Source: Streptomyces fagopyri
GTDB lineage: Bacteria; Actinomycetota; Actinomycetes; Streptomycetales; Streptomycetaceae
Direction: 5' to 3'
Assembly: GCF_009498275.1 (NCBI RefSeq)
Contig: NZ_CP045643.1
Coordinates: 4,278,001-4,342,000, forward strand
Length of the DNA: 64,000 nucleotides
A program made the translations under genes and the position numbers. Positions within the stretch are counted from its first letter, which is position 1; every line of letters starts with the position of its first letter. Of this stretch, positions 43,250 to 51,500 are shown in pieces. The notes beneath the pieces were generated by a model, which saw only the letters and a program-made list of their open reading frames with translations, did not search any database and was not told the DNA's origin.

Positions 43250-43792
43250 GTGACATCGGCGACTTCGGCGGTCCTCCCGCGTCGGCGGGTTCGCACCGCG
43301 GCCACCGCCCTGCTCGTGGCCGCGGGTCTGGCGGGCGCGCTCGCGCTGACCGGCTGCAGCAGCGACGACTCCGGCTCCGGCGCCTCCAGTTCGGGCTCCG
43401 CCGACAGGACCGCGGCCTCCGGCGGGTCCGGGACCGGCGGCACGGGCGGGGATGCGAGCACCTCGCCCACCGCCGGAACCGGACTGGAGGGCAGTTGGCT
43501 GGCCACCACGGACGGCAAGGCGGTGGCGTTGGTGATCACCGGGAAGCAGGCCGGACTGTTCGCGACGGGCGGCACCGTGTGCAGCGGTACGGCCGGCGAG
43601 GAGGCGGGCATGCGCATGATCCACCTCACCTGCACGGACGGGAACAAGCAGCGCACCACGGGCATGGTCGACTCCGTCAACGGCACGACGCTGAAGGTCA
43701 CCTGGTCGGGCGATCTCGGCAAGGAGTCCTACACCAGGGCCCAGGGCGGCAAGCTGCCGTCGGGGCTGCCGACGGCGAGCCTCGGCTCCTGA
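43250..43792 (+). CDS. Secreted lipoprotein of unknown function
   Basis: 180 residues. The signal peptide has Arg residues (RRRVRTAATALLVAAGLAGAL) and a lipobox LALTGC, so the mature Cys is near residue 37 and becomes lipid-modified. A Ser/Gly/Thr/Asp-rich linker (about 35 residues) leads to a small beta-rich domain (LEGSWLATTDGKAVALVITGK, SGDLGKESYTRAQ), which resembles proteins that bind ligand or sense envelope state but has no named family that I recognise. GTG at 43250 with a GGGGG run before it; an earlier ATG at 43121 would add noncoding-like residues. A DUF4232 lipoprotein gene follows. Confidence 0.8.
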   Translation: MTSATSAVLPRRRVRTAATALLVAAGLAGALALTGCSSDDSGSGASSSGSADRTAASGGSGTGGTGGDASTSPTAGTGLEGSWLATTDGKAVALVITGKQAGLFATGGTVCSGTAGEEAGMRMIHLTCTDGNKQRTTGMVDSVNGTTLKVTWSGDLGKESYTRAQGGKLPSGLPTASLGS

Positions 43793-44030
43793 ACCCCCGC
43801 CCACCGCTCCCGTCTGCGCACTCGCGGGACCTGCCCCCGAACGGCCCGTGGATCGCCCGGTGTTCCACGGCCCCGGACCGGGCGCCCGCCGACTCGCCCC
43901 GCCCGACGTTCAGGTGGTTCCCCGGCCGGCGGCCGCCCGGACGACGCGCCGGAGCGGGGGGTCGCGCGACACTCACCCCCCGGTCTGCGTGATGATCGGT
44001 GTGCACCGTCACGAACCCAGGGGGAAACCC

Positions 44031-44570
44031 ATGCGCGCCCTTCCGATCGCCGTCACCGCCGCCGCCGCGGCCCTCATGCTGACCGCCTGCGACAGCGGCA
44101 GCGCCGACAAGAAGGACTCCGGCGGCTCCCCGGCGACCTCGGCCTCCTCCACCGCCTGCGCGATCGACCACATCGACTTCGAGGTCGGCCCCGCCAACAC
44201 CGCCCCGGCCGCCGGGGACACCGGCAACGTGCCGGTCACGCTCACCAACCACGGCGACAAGTGCACCCTCGACGGCTTCCCCGGCATCGAGGTGCACGAC
44301 AGCGCCCAGGGCACGGAGGTCTTCGCGGACAAGTCGGCGAAGCCCCAGAAGCTGACGCTGGTGAAGGACGCCACCGCCTCCTTCACGATCACCTACGTGC
44401 GGGGCACCGCGGGCGACGCGAAGAGCCTCGACGCGACCTCGCTGAAGATCACGCTGCCCGGCGCCAAGGACGCCCAGCGCTTCAAGTGGTCGTACGGCCC
44501 GCTCGCGGGCAAGACCGGCCCGGACGACCTGAACGCCTCCGTGAGCACCTTCCAGGCGGCCGGCGACTGA
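44031..44570 (+). CDS. DUF4232 lipoprotein
   Basis: 179 residues. Signal peptide MRALPIAVTAAAAALMLTAC with the lipobox Cys at 20. The mature part has the DUF4232 pattern: FEVGPANTAPAAGDTGNVPVT, LTNHGDKCTLDGFPGIEVHD and a C-terminal domain with ITLPGAKDAQRFKWSYG. These proteins are surface-attached in actinobacteria, function unknown. ATG at 44031 after AGGGGGAAACCC. Encoded 238 bp after the other lipoprotein and possibly co-expressed. It converges on the DUF2786 gene, whose stop is 37 bp away. Confidence 0.88.
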   Translation: MRALPIAVTAAAAALMLTACDSGSADKKDSGGSPATSASSTACAIDHIDFEVGPANTAPAAGDTGNVPVTLTNHGDKCTLDGFPGIEVHDSAQGTEVFADKSAKPQKLTLVKDATASFTITYVRGTAGDAKSLDATSLKITLPGAKDAQRFKWSYGPLAGKTGPDDLNASVSTFQAAGD

Positions 44571-44606
44571 CCGATCAGCCGCTCGCCGGGCACATCGCCC
44601 GTCGCC

Positions 44607-45722
44607 TCATCGCAGCGGCGGCCGGGTCCTGACCTGGGCCCGGTCGGCCGCGGCGGCCCCTTCCCGCCACCCGGCCGCGTCGTCCACCCCGCGCAGCCGG
44701 GTGGTGACGGTGTCCGGGAACATCTGTTCCATATGGTCGGTGACCGCCACCTCGCGGGCCGCCAGGACAGGCAGCAACTCCCCCTCCGCCGACGCCACCT
44801 GCCCTTCGGCGGCCGTCGCGAGCCGGTCCCCGATGCGATGGGCGTACGCCGCGAGGAACGACTGCCGGAAGGTCTTCGTACGTTTCCGCCCGCCCGCCCG
44901 CTGAGCCGCCTCCGCCTTCGTCATCGCGGCGGTGGCCTGCACGAGCAGCGAGGTGTAGAGGAGTTCGACCGCCTCCAGGTCGGGTTCGAAGCCGACGACG
45001 GTCGAGAAGGCGAGGGGCTCGTTCCACACGGCGCGGCAGCGGTTCGCGCCGGCCACCGCGTCGAGCAGGACCGCCTTGGCCGTCTCGTACGGGGGCTCCA
45101 CGCCGATGCGGCAGGCGCCGGGTGCGTCCTTGGCGTGCGTACGGGCCGCGAGCAGCGCCTCGTCGATGCTGTGCCGCGCCATGAGCTCCTGCGCCTTGGC
45201 GCTCAGCGCCTCCGCCTCCTCCGGGAAGCCGGTCGCCTCGGCCTTGGCGAGCAGGGCGCGGATACGGGTGAGCATCCGGGAGTCCTGCGGCGCGTCCTGC
45301 CGGGGCGGGTCCAGCGGCTCGATGGCGGGCAGCCGCAGCAGCAGCCGGTAGAGCTCCAGGACGGTCCCGGCGTGTGTGAAGCGGTCGGTACGCGGCGGCT
45401 CGGCGTCCGCGTCCAGTTCGTCGAGCTGGGCCGCCCAGCGCGGGCCCCGGGATGTCCGGTCCTCCCGCAGGATCAGGGCCGACACCAGGCGTACGTGTAC
45501 GTCGTCCAGCTCGCGCCGCACGATCCGTACGACGTCGGCGGGCTGCCAGCCGCGGCGCCAGGCGGCGGCGACGAACTCCGCGCCGCGCCGGGCGAGTTCG
45601 GCGTCCGACGCGGGGTCGGCGGCGAGCAGCGAGGCGCCCGTGTCGAGGGCCGCGTCGGTGTGGGCGTAGAGGGCGGCCCCGAAGGCGCGCTCCACGGTGC
45701 TGGGCGTCGTACTGCTGCTCAT
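44607..45722 (-). CDS. DUF2786 domain protein
   Basis: 371 residues. The conserved core lies in the middle: MLTRIRALLAKAEATGFPEE and ALSAKAQELMARHSIDEALL (about residues 160-210), which is the DUF2786 signature. The C-terminal part includes RKRTKTFRQSFLAAYAHRIGDRL, typical of the longer streptomycete forms. No catalytic motif is apparent. ATG at 45722 gives MSSSTTPSTVERAFGAALY; upstream in-frame codons are not convincing. Divergent from the Clp-N gene with about 280 bp between them. Function unknown; a DNA- or protein-binding role is a guess. Confidence 0.88.
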   Translation of the reverse strand: MSSSTTPSTVERAFGAALYAHTDAALDTGASLLAADPASDAELARRGAEFVAAAWRRGWQPADVVRIVRRELDDVHVRLVSALILREDRTSRGPRWAAQLDELDADAEPPRTDRFTHAGTVLELYRLLLRLPAIEPLDPPRQDAPQDSRMLTRIRALLAKAEATGFPEEAEALSAKAQELMARHSIDEALLAARTHAKDAPGACRIGVEPPYETAKAVLLDAVAGANRCRAVWNEPLAFSTVVGFEPDLEAVELLYTSLLVQATAAMTKAEAAQRAGGRKRTKTFRQSFLAAYAHRIGDRLATAAEGQVASAEGELLPVLAAREVAVTDHMEQMFPDTVTTRLRGVDDAAGWREGAAAADRAQVRTRPPLR

Positions 45723-45951
45723 CCTCCGATCGTGCCACGCGCTCCGGGGCCGCCTTGAGGGCAGGTACCGCCGAGGCCTCCGCCGTACGGAAAAACTATC
45801 CACACCCTGTGGACAGTTTTTCGCCGCCGATTCCTCACGGACCCTCCCGGCGTTTTGTCGCGCACCACCCGTGCCGCCCGCGCCGCCCGTGCCACCCACC
45901 CCGGCCACGCCACCCGCGCCGCAGGTCCCGTAGCGGACAGGTGTCGAGAGG

Positions 45952-45998
45952 TGTCAACTTCGAGTTGACAGCTCCTCACTGTCAACTTACGGTTGACA
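45952..45998 (+). promoter_or_regulatory. Promoter with two 19-bp operator palindromes, leaderless start
   Basis: Palindrome 1 is TGTCAACT-TCG-AGTTGACA (45952-45970) and palindrome 2 is TGTCAAC-TTACG-GTTGACA (45980-45998), centres 28 bp apart. A -35 TTGACA (45965-45970) lies in the right arm of palindrome 1, and a 17-bp spacer leads to TACGGT (45988-45993) inside palindrome 2. The expected transcription start falls on the A of the ATG at 46000, giving a leaderless mRNA. Binding would block the promoter completely. Confidence 0.82.
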
Positions 45999-45999
45999 C

Positions 46000-46722
46000 A
46001 TGACGACGAACCCACTCGGCACGCCATCCGTACGTCTCGACGACCTCATCGAGGCCATCAAGAAGGTGCACACCGACGCGCTCGACCAGCTCCAGGACGC
46101 GGTGATCGCCGCGGACCACCTCGGCGACGTCGCCGACCACCTGATCGGGCACTTCGTGGACCAGGCCCGGCGTTCGGGCGCGTCCTGGACGGACATCGGC
46201 CGGAGCATGGGGGTCACCCGGCAGGCGGCGCAGAAGCGGTTCGTCCCGAAGGCCGAGTCGGACCTCGACCCCAGCCAGGGCTTCGGCCGCTACACACCGC
46301 GTGCCCGGCACGTGGTCATGGCCGCGCACGCCGAGGCCAAGACCTCGGGGAGCGCCGAGGGCCTGCCCGAACACCTGGTCCTCGGTCTGCTCGCCGAGCC
46401 GGAGGGCCTCGCCGCGCTCGCGATCACCGCGCAGGGGGTGACCCTGGAGGCGCTGCGCGAGGCGGCGACCGCGGCACTCCCGCCGGCCGCCGCCGAGGTA
46501 CCGGAACTCGTCCCCTACGGCCCCGCCGCCAAGAAGGCGCTGGAGCTCACCTTCCGCGAGGCCCTCCGCCTCGGCCACAACTACATCGGCACCGAGCACA
46601 TCCTCCTGGCCCTCCTGGAGCACGAGAACGGCCAGGGCGTGCTGAGCGGCGTCGGCATCACCAAGCAGGCGACCGAGGCCCACATCGCCCGCGCGCTGGA
46701 GGACCTCACCAAAGCGCCGTGA
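46000..46722 (+). CDS. Clp N-terminal domain protein with helix-turn-helix
   Basis: 240 residues. A helical N-terminal part holds an HTH-like stretch (SWTDIGRSMGVTRQAAQKRF, residues 62-81), then two Clp-N repeats (about 95-240: RYTPRARHVVMAAHAEAK, LPEHLVLGLLAEPEG; and LELTFREALRLGHNYIGTEH, ILLALLEHENG). There is no AAA+ ATPase, so it is not a Clp chaperone but may bind substrates or ClpC-like partners, or sense misfolded proteins. The strong operator directly upstream and the HTH make an autoregulated repressor likely (inference). ATG at 46000; a leaderless transcript is predicted, consistent with no ribosome site. Confidence 0.9.
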   Translation: MTTNPLGTPSVRLDDLIEAIKKVHTDALDQLQDAVIAADHLGDVADHLIGHFVDQARRSGASWTDIGRSMGVTRQAAQKRFVPKAESDLDPSQGFGRYTPRARHVVMAAHAEAKTSGSAEGLPEHLVLGLLAEPEGLAALAITAQGVTLEALREAATAALPPAAAEVPELVPYGPAAKKALELTFREALRLGHNYIGTEHILLALLEHENGQGVLSGVGITKQATEAHIARALEDLTKAP

Positions 46723-46760
46723 CCGGCCGACGCGTCACGGCGCCGTACCCGGCCGCGCCG

Positions 46761-46820
46761 CCGGGACGCCGTGTCCGCCGGCCGACACCGCCGGGACGCC
46801 ATGACCGCCGGCCGACACCG
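46761..46820. repeat. Two 30-bp tandem repeats after the Clp-N stop
   Basis: Units 46761-46790 and 46791-46820 are identical at 28 of 30 positions. Their core TGACCGCCGGCCGACA resembles the Clp-N gene stop context TGACCGGCCGACG at 46720, so this looks like another stop-derived duplication. Confidence 0.7.
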
Positions 46821-46887
46821 CCGCGCCGCCCCGACCAGCCGTGTCGTCGCGGCGGCGTTGTCAGACCCTCCTGCGACACTCGGCATC

Positions 46888-48579
46888 ATGAGCGACCGGT
46901 GGGCTGTCGGACCGGCCGAGGACGGCGGCGCGGAGCTTGCCCCCCTCGGACCCGACGGGCTGCCCGCCGGGCCCGTGCGCAGGGAGGCCGATCTCGTCGA
47001 GGCCGTACGGGCCCGGCCCGACGTGGTCCGGTGGGTCTGGCGGTCCACGGCCGGCGTCCACCCGCGCCTGCTCGCCGCCGGGGTGCGTGTGGAGCGGTGC
47101 TACGACATCGAGGCCGCCGAGAACCTGCTGCTCGGCCACGAGGGCAGGCTCGGCGAACCCCGCTCGGCCGCCGCCGCGCTGGCCAGGCTGCGCGGCGGGC
47201 CCGTGCCGGCGGACCCCCCGCAGCGCTCCGCCGAGCCCGGCTCGCAGTCGTCCCTCTTCGAGCCGCGCCCGGTCCACCTCCCCCTGGAGGACGTCATCGC
47301 GGTGTACGCGGACCAGCGGCGCCGCCACGCGGCCACCGCCCACCCCGAACGCATGCACCTGCTCACCACCGCCGAGTCGGCGGGCATGCTGGTGGCGGCC
47401 GAGATGAACGCGACGGGACTGCCGTGGCGCGCGGACGTCCACCGAGAGCTGCTGAACGACATGCTCGGCGAGCGGTACGCGGGCGGCGGCGAGCCCCGCC
47501 GTCTCGCCGAGCTCGCGGAGGAGGTCTCGGCGGCCTTCGGCAGACGGGTCAGACCCGATCTGCCCGCCGACGTCGTCAAAGCCTTCGCGCAGGCCGGGAT
47601 CAAGGTCGCGTCCACCCGGCGATGGGAGCTCGAATCCATCGACCACCCCGCCGTGGAACCCCTGCTCGCCTACAAGAAGCTGTACCGGATCTGGGTCGCC
47701 CACGGCTGGTCCTGGCTGCAGGACTGGGTGCGCGACGGCCGGTTCCGGCCCGAGTACCTCCCGGGCGGCACGGTCACCGGACGCTGGGTGACCAACGGCG
47801 GGGGCGCGCTCCAGATCCCCAAGGTCATCCGCCGCGCCGTCGTCGCCGACCCCGGCTGGCGGCTCGTGGTGGCCGACGCCGACCAGATGGAGCCACGGGT
47901 ACTGGCCGCGATCTCCCGCGACCCCGGCCTGATGGAGGTCGCCGGCCGCGAGGGCGACCTCTACCAGGCGGTGTCGGACCGGGCCTTCGCGGGCGACCGC
48001 GCCCAGGCCAAGCTCGCCGTCCTCGGCGCGGTGTACGGACAGACATCGGGGGACGGCCTGAAGAACCTGGCCGCACTGCGCCGCCGCTACCCCAAGGCCG
48101 TGGCGTACGTGGACGACGCCGCCCGCGCGGGCGAGGAGGGCCGGCTCGTACGGACATGGCTGGGCCGGACCAGCCCCCCGGCCGCCGGTGCCGCCGACAG
48201 GGCGTCGGAGGAGGCCGGCCTCCCCCAGGACGAGCCCGCCGAGGCGTCCGGCGACCAGGGCTGGGTGCCCGGGTACGCCTCCTCCAACTCCCGGGCCCGC
48301 GGCCGTTTCGCACGCAACTTCGTCGTCCAGGGCAGCGCGGCCGACTGGGCGCTGCTGCTGCTCGCGGCACTCCGCCGCACCTGTGCCGATCTCGCCGCCG
48401 AGCTGGTCTTCTTCCAGCACGACGAGGTGATCGTGCACTGCCCGGCCGAGGAGGCGGACGTGGTCGTGGCGGCCGTCCGGGAGGCCGCGGAGCTGGCGGG
48501 CAGGCTGACCTTCGGCGAGACACCGGTCCGTTTCCCGTTCACGACGGCGGTGGTGGAGTGCTACGCGGACGCGAAGTAG
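46888..48579 (+). CDS. PolA-like bifunctional exonuclease/DNA polymerase, short form
   Basis: 563 residues, family A polymerase without the 5'-nuclease domain. Motif A ADADQMEPRVLAA (catalytic Asp330, steric-gate Glu335), motif B RAQAKLAVLGAVYG (Arg371, Lys375, Tyr383) and motif C HDE (511-513) are present. At the position of E. coli Pol I Phe762 is Leu379. The N-terminal exonuclease-like region (about 1-190) keeps YDIEAAENLL but lacks a DxE nuclease motif, so proofreading seems lost. A role in repair or damage bypass is likely. Related proteins occur throughout Streptomyces. ATG at 46888. The stop abuts the stop of the convergent AfsR-type gene with no base between. Confidence 0.9.
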   Translation: MSDRWAVGPAEDGGAELAPLGPDGLPAGPVRREADLVEAVRARPDVVRWVWRSTAGVHPRLLAAGVRVERCYDIEAAENLLLGHEGRLGEPRSAAAALARLRGGPVPADPPQRSAEPGSQSSLFEPRPVHLPLEDVIAVYADQRRRHAATAHPERMHLLTTAESAGMLVAAEMNATGLPWRADVHRELLNDMLGERYAGGGEPRRLAELAEEVSAAFGRRVRPDLPADVVKAFAQAGIKVASTRRWELESIDHPAVEPLLAYKKLYRIWVAHGWSWLQDWVRDGRFRPEYLPGGTVTGRWVTNGGGALQIPKVIRRAVVADPGWRLVVADADQMEPRVLAAISRDPGLMEVAGREGDLYQAVSDRAFAGDRAQAKLAVLGAVYGQTSGDGLKNLAALRRRYPKAVAYVDDAARAGEEGRLVRTWLGRTSPPAAGAADRASEEAGLPQDEPAEASGDQGWVPGYASSNSRARGRFARNFVVQGSAADWALLLLAALRRTCADLAAELVFFQHDEVIVHCPAEEADVVVAAVREAAELAGRLTFGETPVRFPFTTAVVECYADAK

Positions 48580-51500
48580 CTAGGTTCCCCGCAGAAGTTC
48601 CCGCAGCTGCCCCACCACCGAGGTGTCCCGCCCGTCGAGCGCCGCGAGCGCCGTCCTCCACTGCTCGTACGCCCCCTCGACGTCCCCCCGGGTGCGCAGC
48701 AGCAGGCCCCGCTGATGCCGGGCCAGCCCGGCGGTGAACTGGTCGGCGCGCCGGTCGGCGCGGCACAGCAGCAGCTCGCACTCCAGCGCGGCGCGCTCAC
48801 AGTGCCCCACCCCGCGCAGCGCGCGCACCAGCCCGAGCCGGGTCTGCGACTCCCCGTGCCAGTCGTCGTGTCCACCGAGGATGCGCAGACTCTCCTCGAA
48901 GTGCGGTACCGCGGCGGCCGGTTCCCCGAGGGTGAGGTGCGCGTAGCCGATGTTGCAGTGGGCGGAGTGCCGGATGATCACGTCGTCCATCGCGTCGCCG
49001 ATGGCGAGGCTGCGCTTGTGGTGGTCGATGGCGGCGCGGGCGTCGGTGTGCTCGTACAGGTTGCCGAGGTGGCTGTAGGTGATGGCCTCCGTGTGCGGGT
49101 CGCCCAGTTCCCGGGAGAGTTCGAGGCTCAGCAGCAGGGCCTCACCGGACTCCTCGTACCGCCCGAGCCCCTCCAGGAGCATGCCGCGGTTGTTCAGGCC
49201 GCGCCGCACCCACGACAGCACCCCGAGCCGCCGCCAGATCGCCAGCGCCTCGTCGTTCAGCGTGAGCGCCTCGCCCGCCCGGCCCGTCATGAAGTGCAGC
49301 CCCGCGAGGTCCCCGAGCGCGTACGCCTGGGCCGCCTCGTCCCCGAGTCGCCGCGCCGCGCCCAGCGCCGTCCGCAGGAGCACCTCCGACTCGGGGACCC
49401 GGCCGCTGCGCTGGAGGTAGGGGTTGAGCAGCCGCACCAGCACCGGAACGTACGCGGACTCCTCCGCGTACCGCTCCACCAGCGTCATCACGTTCTCCAG
49501 CTCCAGATCGCCCCAGGCGAAGGCGTCCCTGGCGGAGCGGAACGGCGGTGTGGCGGCGGCGTCCGCCGCGTGCGCGGCCGGCTGCGTGGCCGTCGGCCGG
49601 CTGCGGTCCGCACGGTCGAGCCCCGCCTCGACGATCACTTCGAGCGAGCGGGCGGCCACCCCGGCGTACCAGCGCAGGGCACGCTCGGAGACACACGGGT
49701 TCGTGGTCACCCCGGCTGCGGCGCCCGCCCTCTCCGTTCTGTCCGCTCTGTCTGCTCCACCTGGTCCAACTGGTCCAACTGGTCCAACTGGTCCAACTGG
49801 TCCACCTGGGACATCCGTTCCGTCTGCTCCGTCGGCCCTGTCCGCGCCGGCCGCTGCGTCGGGCGCGTCCGTGGATTCGGTCGAGCCGGTCCAGCCGGGC
49901 GATCCGGGAGCGGTCGCCGTCCCCGCAGCCGCTGTTGCCTCCGCAGCCGCCGTTGCCTCTCTTGGGCCCGTCGTTCCCGTCGTTCCGGCGATCTCCCGGG
50001 CGAAGTCGCGGACGAGGTCGTGGGGTGCGTAGCGGGCGTACGCCGTCTCCTCCAGGAGGGCGACGTCGACGAGGCGGTCGAGCGCGGCCTCGGCGCGGTG
50101 TTCGGTGATGCCGGAGAGCCGGGCCAGCAGGGGTGCACCGTAGACCGGCAGGTCGAGCGCCCCGATGCTGCACAGCGCGCGCGCCGCGTCCCGGTCGGGC
50201 TCACGGTCCGAGGCCCGCAACGCGTCATGCGCCACCGCCAGGGACCTGCGGACGCTCAGGTCGTCGTACTCCAGATGACGCAAACGGCCTTCCGTGTCCG
50301 TCAGTTGATCGGCCAACGCGTCCGGGGTGAGCGCGCGGCGCGCGGCGAGGCGGGCCGCGACGACGCGCAGGGCGAGCGGAAGCCGCCCGGTGAGTTCGAC
50401 GAGCGGGTGCCCGCCGTCGAGACCGTCGCGGCGCCCGGAGACCGCGCGGAGCAGCGCCGCGCTGTCCTCGTCCGAGAGCGGGGCGAGCGGGAATCGGTGC
50501 GCGCCGTCCAGCGCGGTGAGCGGCGACCTGCTCGTCACGATCACCGCGCACCCGGCGCCCGCCGGCAGCAGGGGCCGCACCTGAGCGGCGTGCGCGGCGT
50601 CGTCCAGCACCATCAGGGTGCGCGTCGGGGCGAGTGTCGACCGGAGCAACGCGGCCGCCGCGTCGGGGGGTTCGGGGATACGACGTGACTCGACCCCGAG
50701 GTCGCGCAGCAGCGCCGCGAGCGCCTGACCCGGCGTGAGCGGGGTCATTCCGGGGGTGGCCCCGTGCAGGTTGACGTACAACTGGCCGTCAGGGAAACGT
50801 TCCCGCAGCCCGTGGGCCACGTGCAGCGCCAGCGCGCTCTTGCCCACCCCGGCCATGCCGCTGATGACGGCCACGGCCGGAAAAGGCAGCCGCAGCCGCC
50901 GGTCCGTGTCCAGGACCAGGCCAAGTTCGTCGCGTACGTCACCTCGTCCAGTGAAGTGGGCGGGGGGCGGGGGAAGTTGGGCGGGACGGGGCGAAGGCGG
51001 CTGCGCCGGGACGGGCGGTGCACCTCCGTCGGCACGGGGGTCCTGGCCGACGTCGCCGGCCCCGTCCGCTCCGACCGATCCGCCTGCCCTGCTCGATCCG
51101 GCCGCCCTGCTCGAACCGCCCGTCCTGCTCGAACCGCCAGCTCTCCTGGGTCCGCCGGACGCGCCTGCCGTGCCCACCCCGACCGTTCCGGCTGATCGTG
51201 CGGATCCGCCGGGCCCCCGCTCCCGCAGGATCTCCAGATGCGCCTCGCGTACCGCGGGCCCCGGCTCGACCCCCAACTCCTCCACCAGGCGGGCCCGCAG
51301 ATCGCGGTGGACGGCCAGGGCCTCCGCCTGGCGACCGGTGCGGTGCAGCACGAGCATCAGCAGCCGGTGGAAGGCCTCGCGCAGGGGGTGCTCCACGACC
51401 AGGGCGGCCAATTCGGGTGTGAGAGCGGCAAGTCGGGCATGGCCGGAGCCACCCGCGCCCGCGGAGCCCCGGTCATTCCTGGTGCCGTCAGCGCCCGCGG

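Noticed and set aside
42613..43722. 369-codon open frame on the minus strand
   Set aside because: Mostly antisense to the lipoprotein and lacking a ribosome site; only its hydrophobic repeat segment is recorded as a weak observation.
45993..48737. 910-codon open frame on the + strand
   Set aside because: Out of frame with the Clp-N and polymerase genes, which are supported by motifs.
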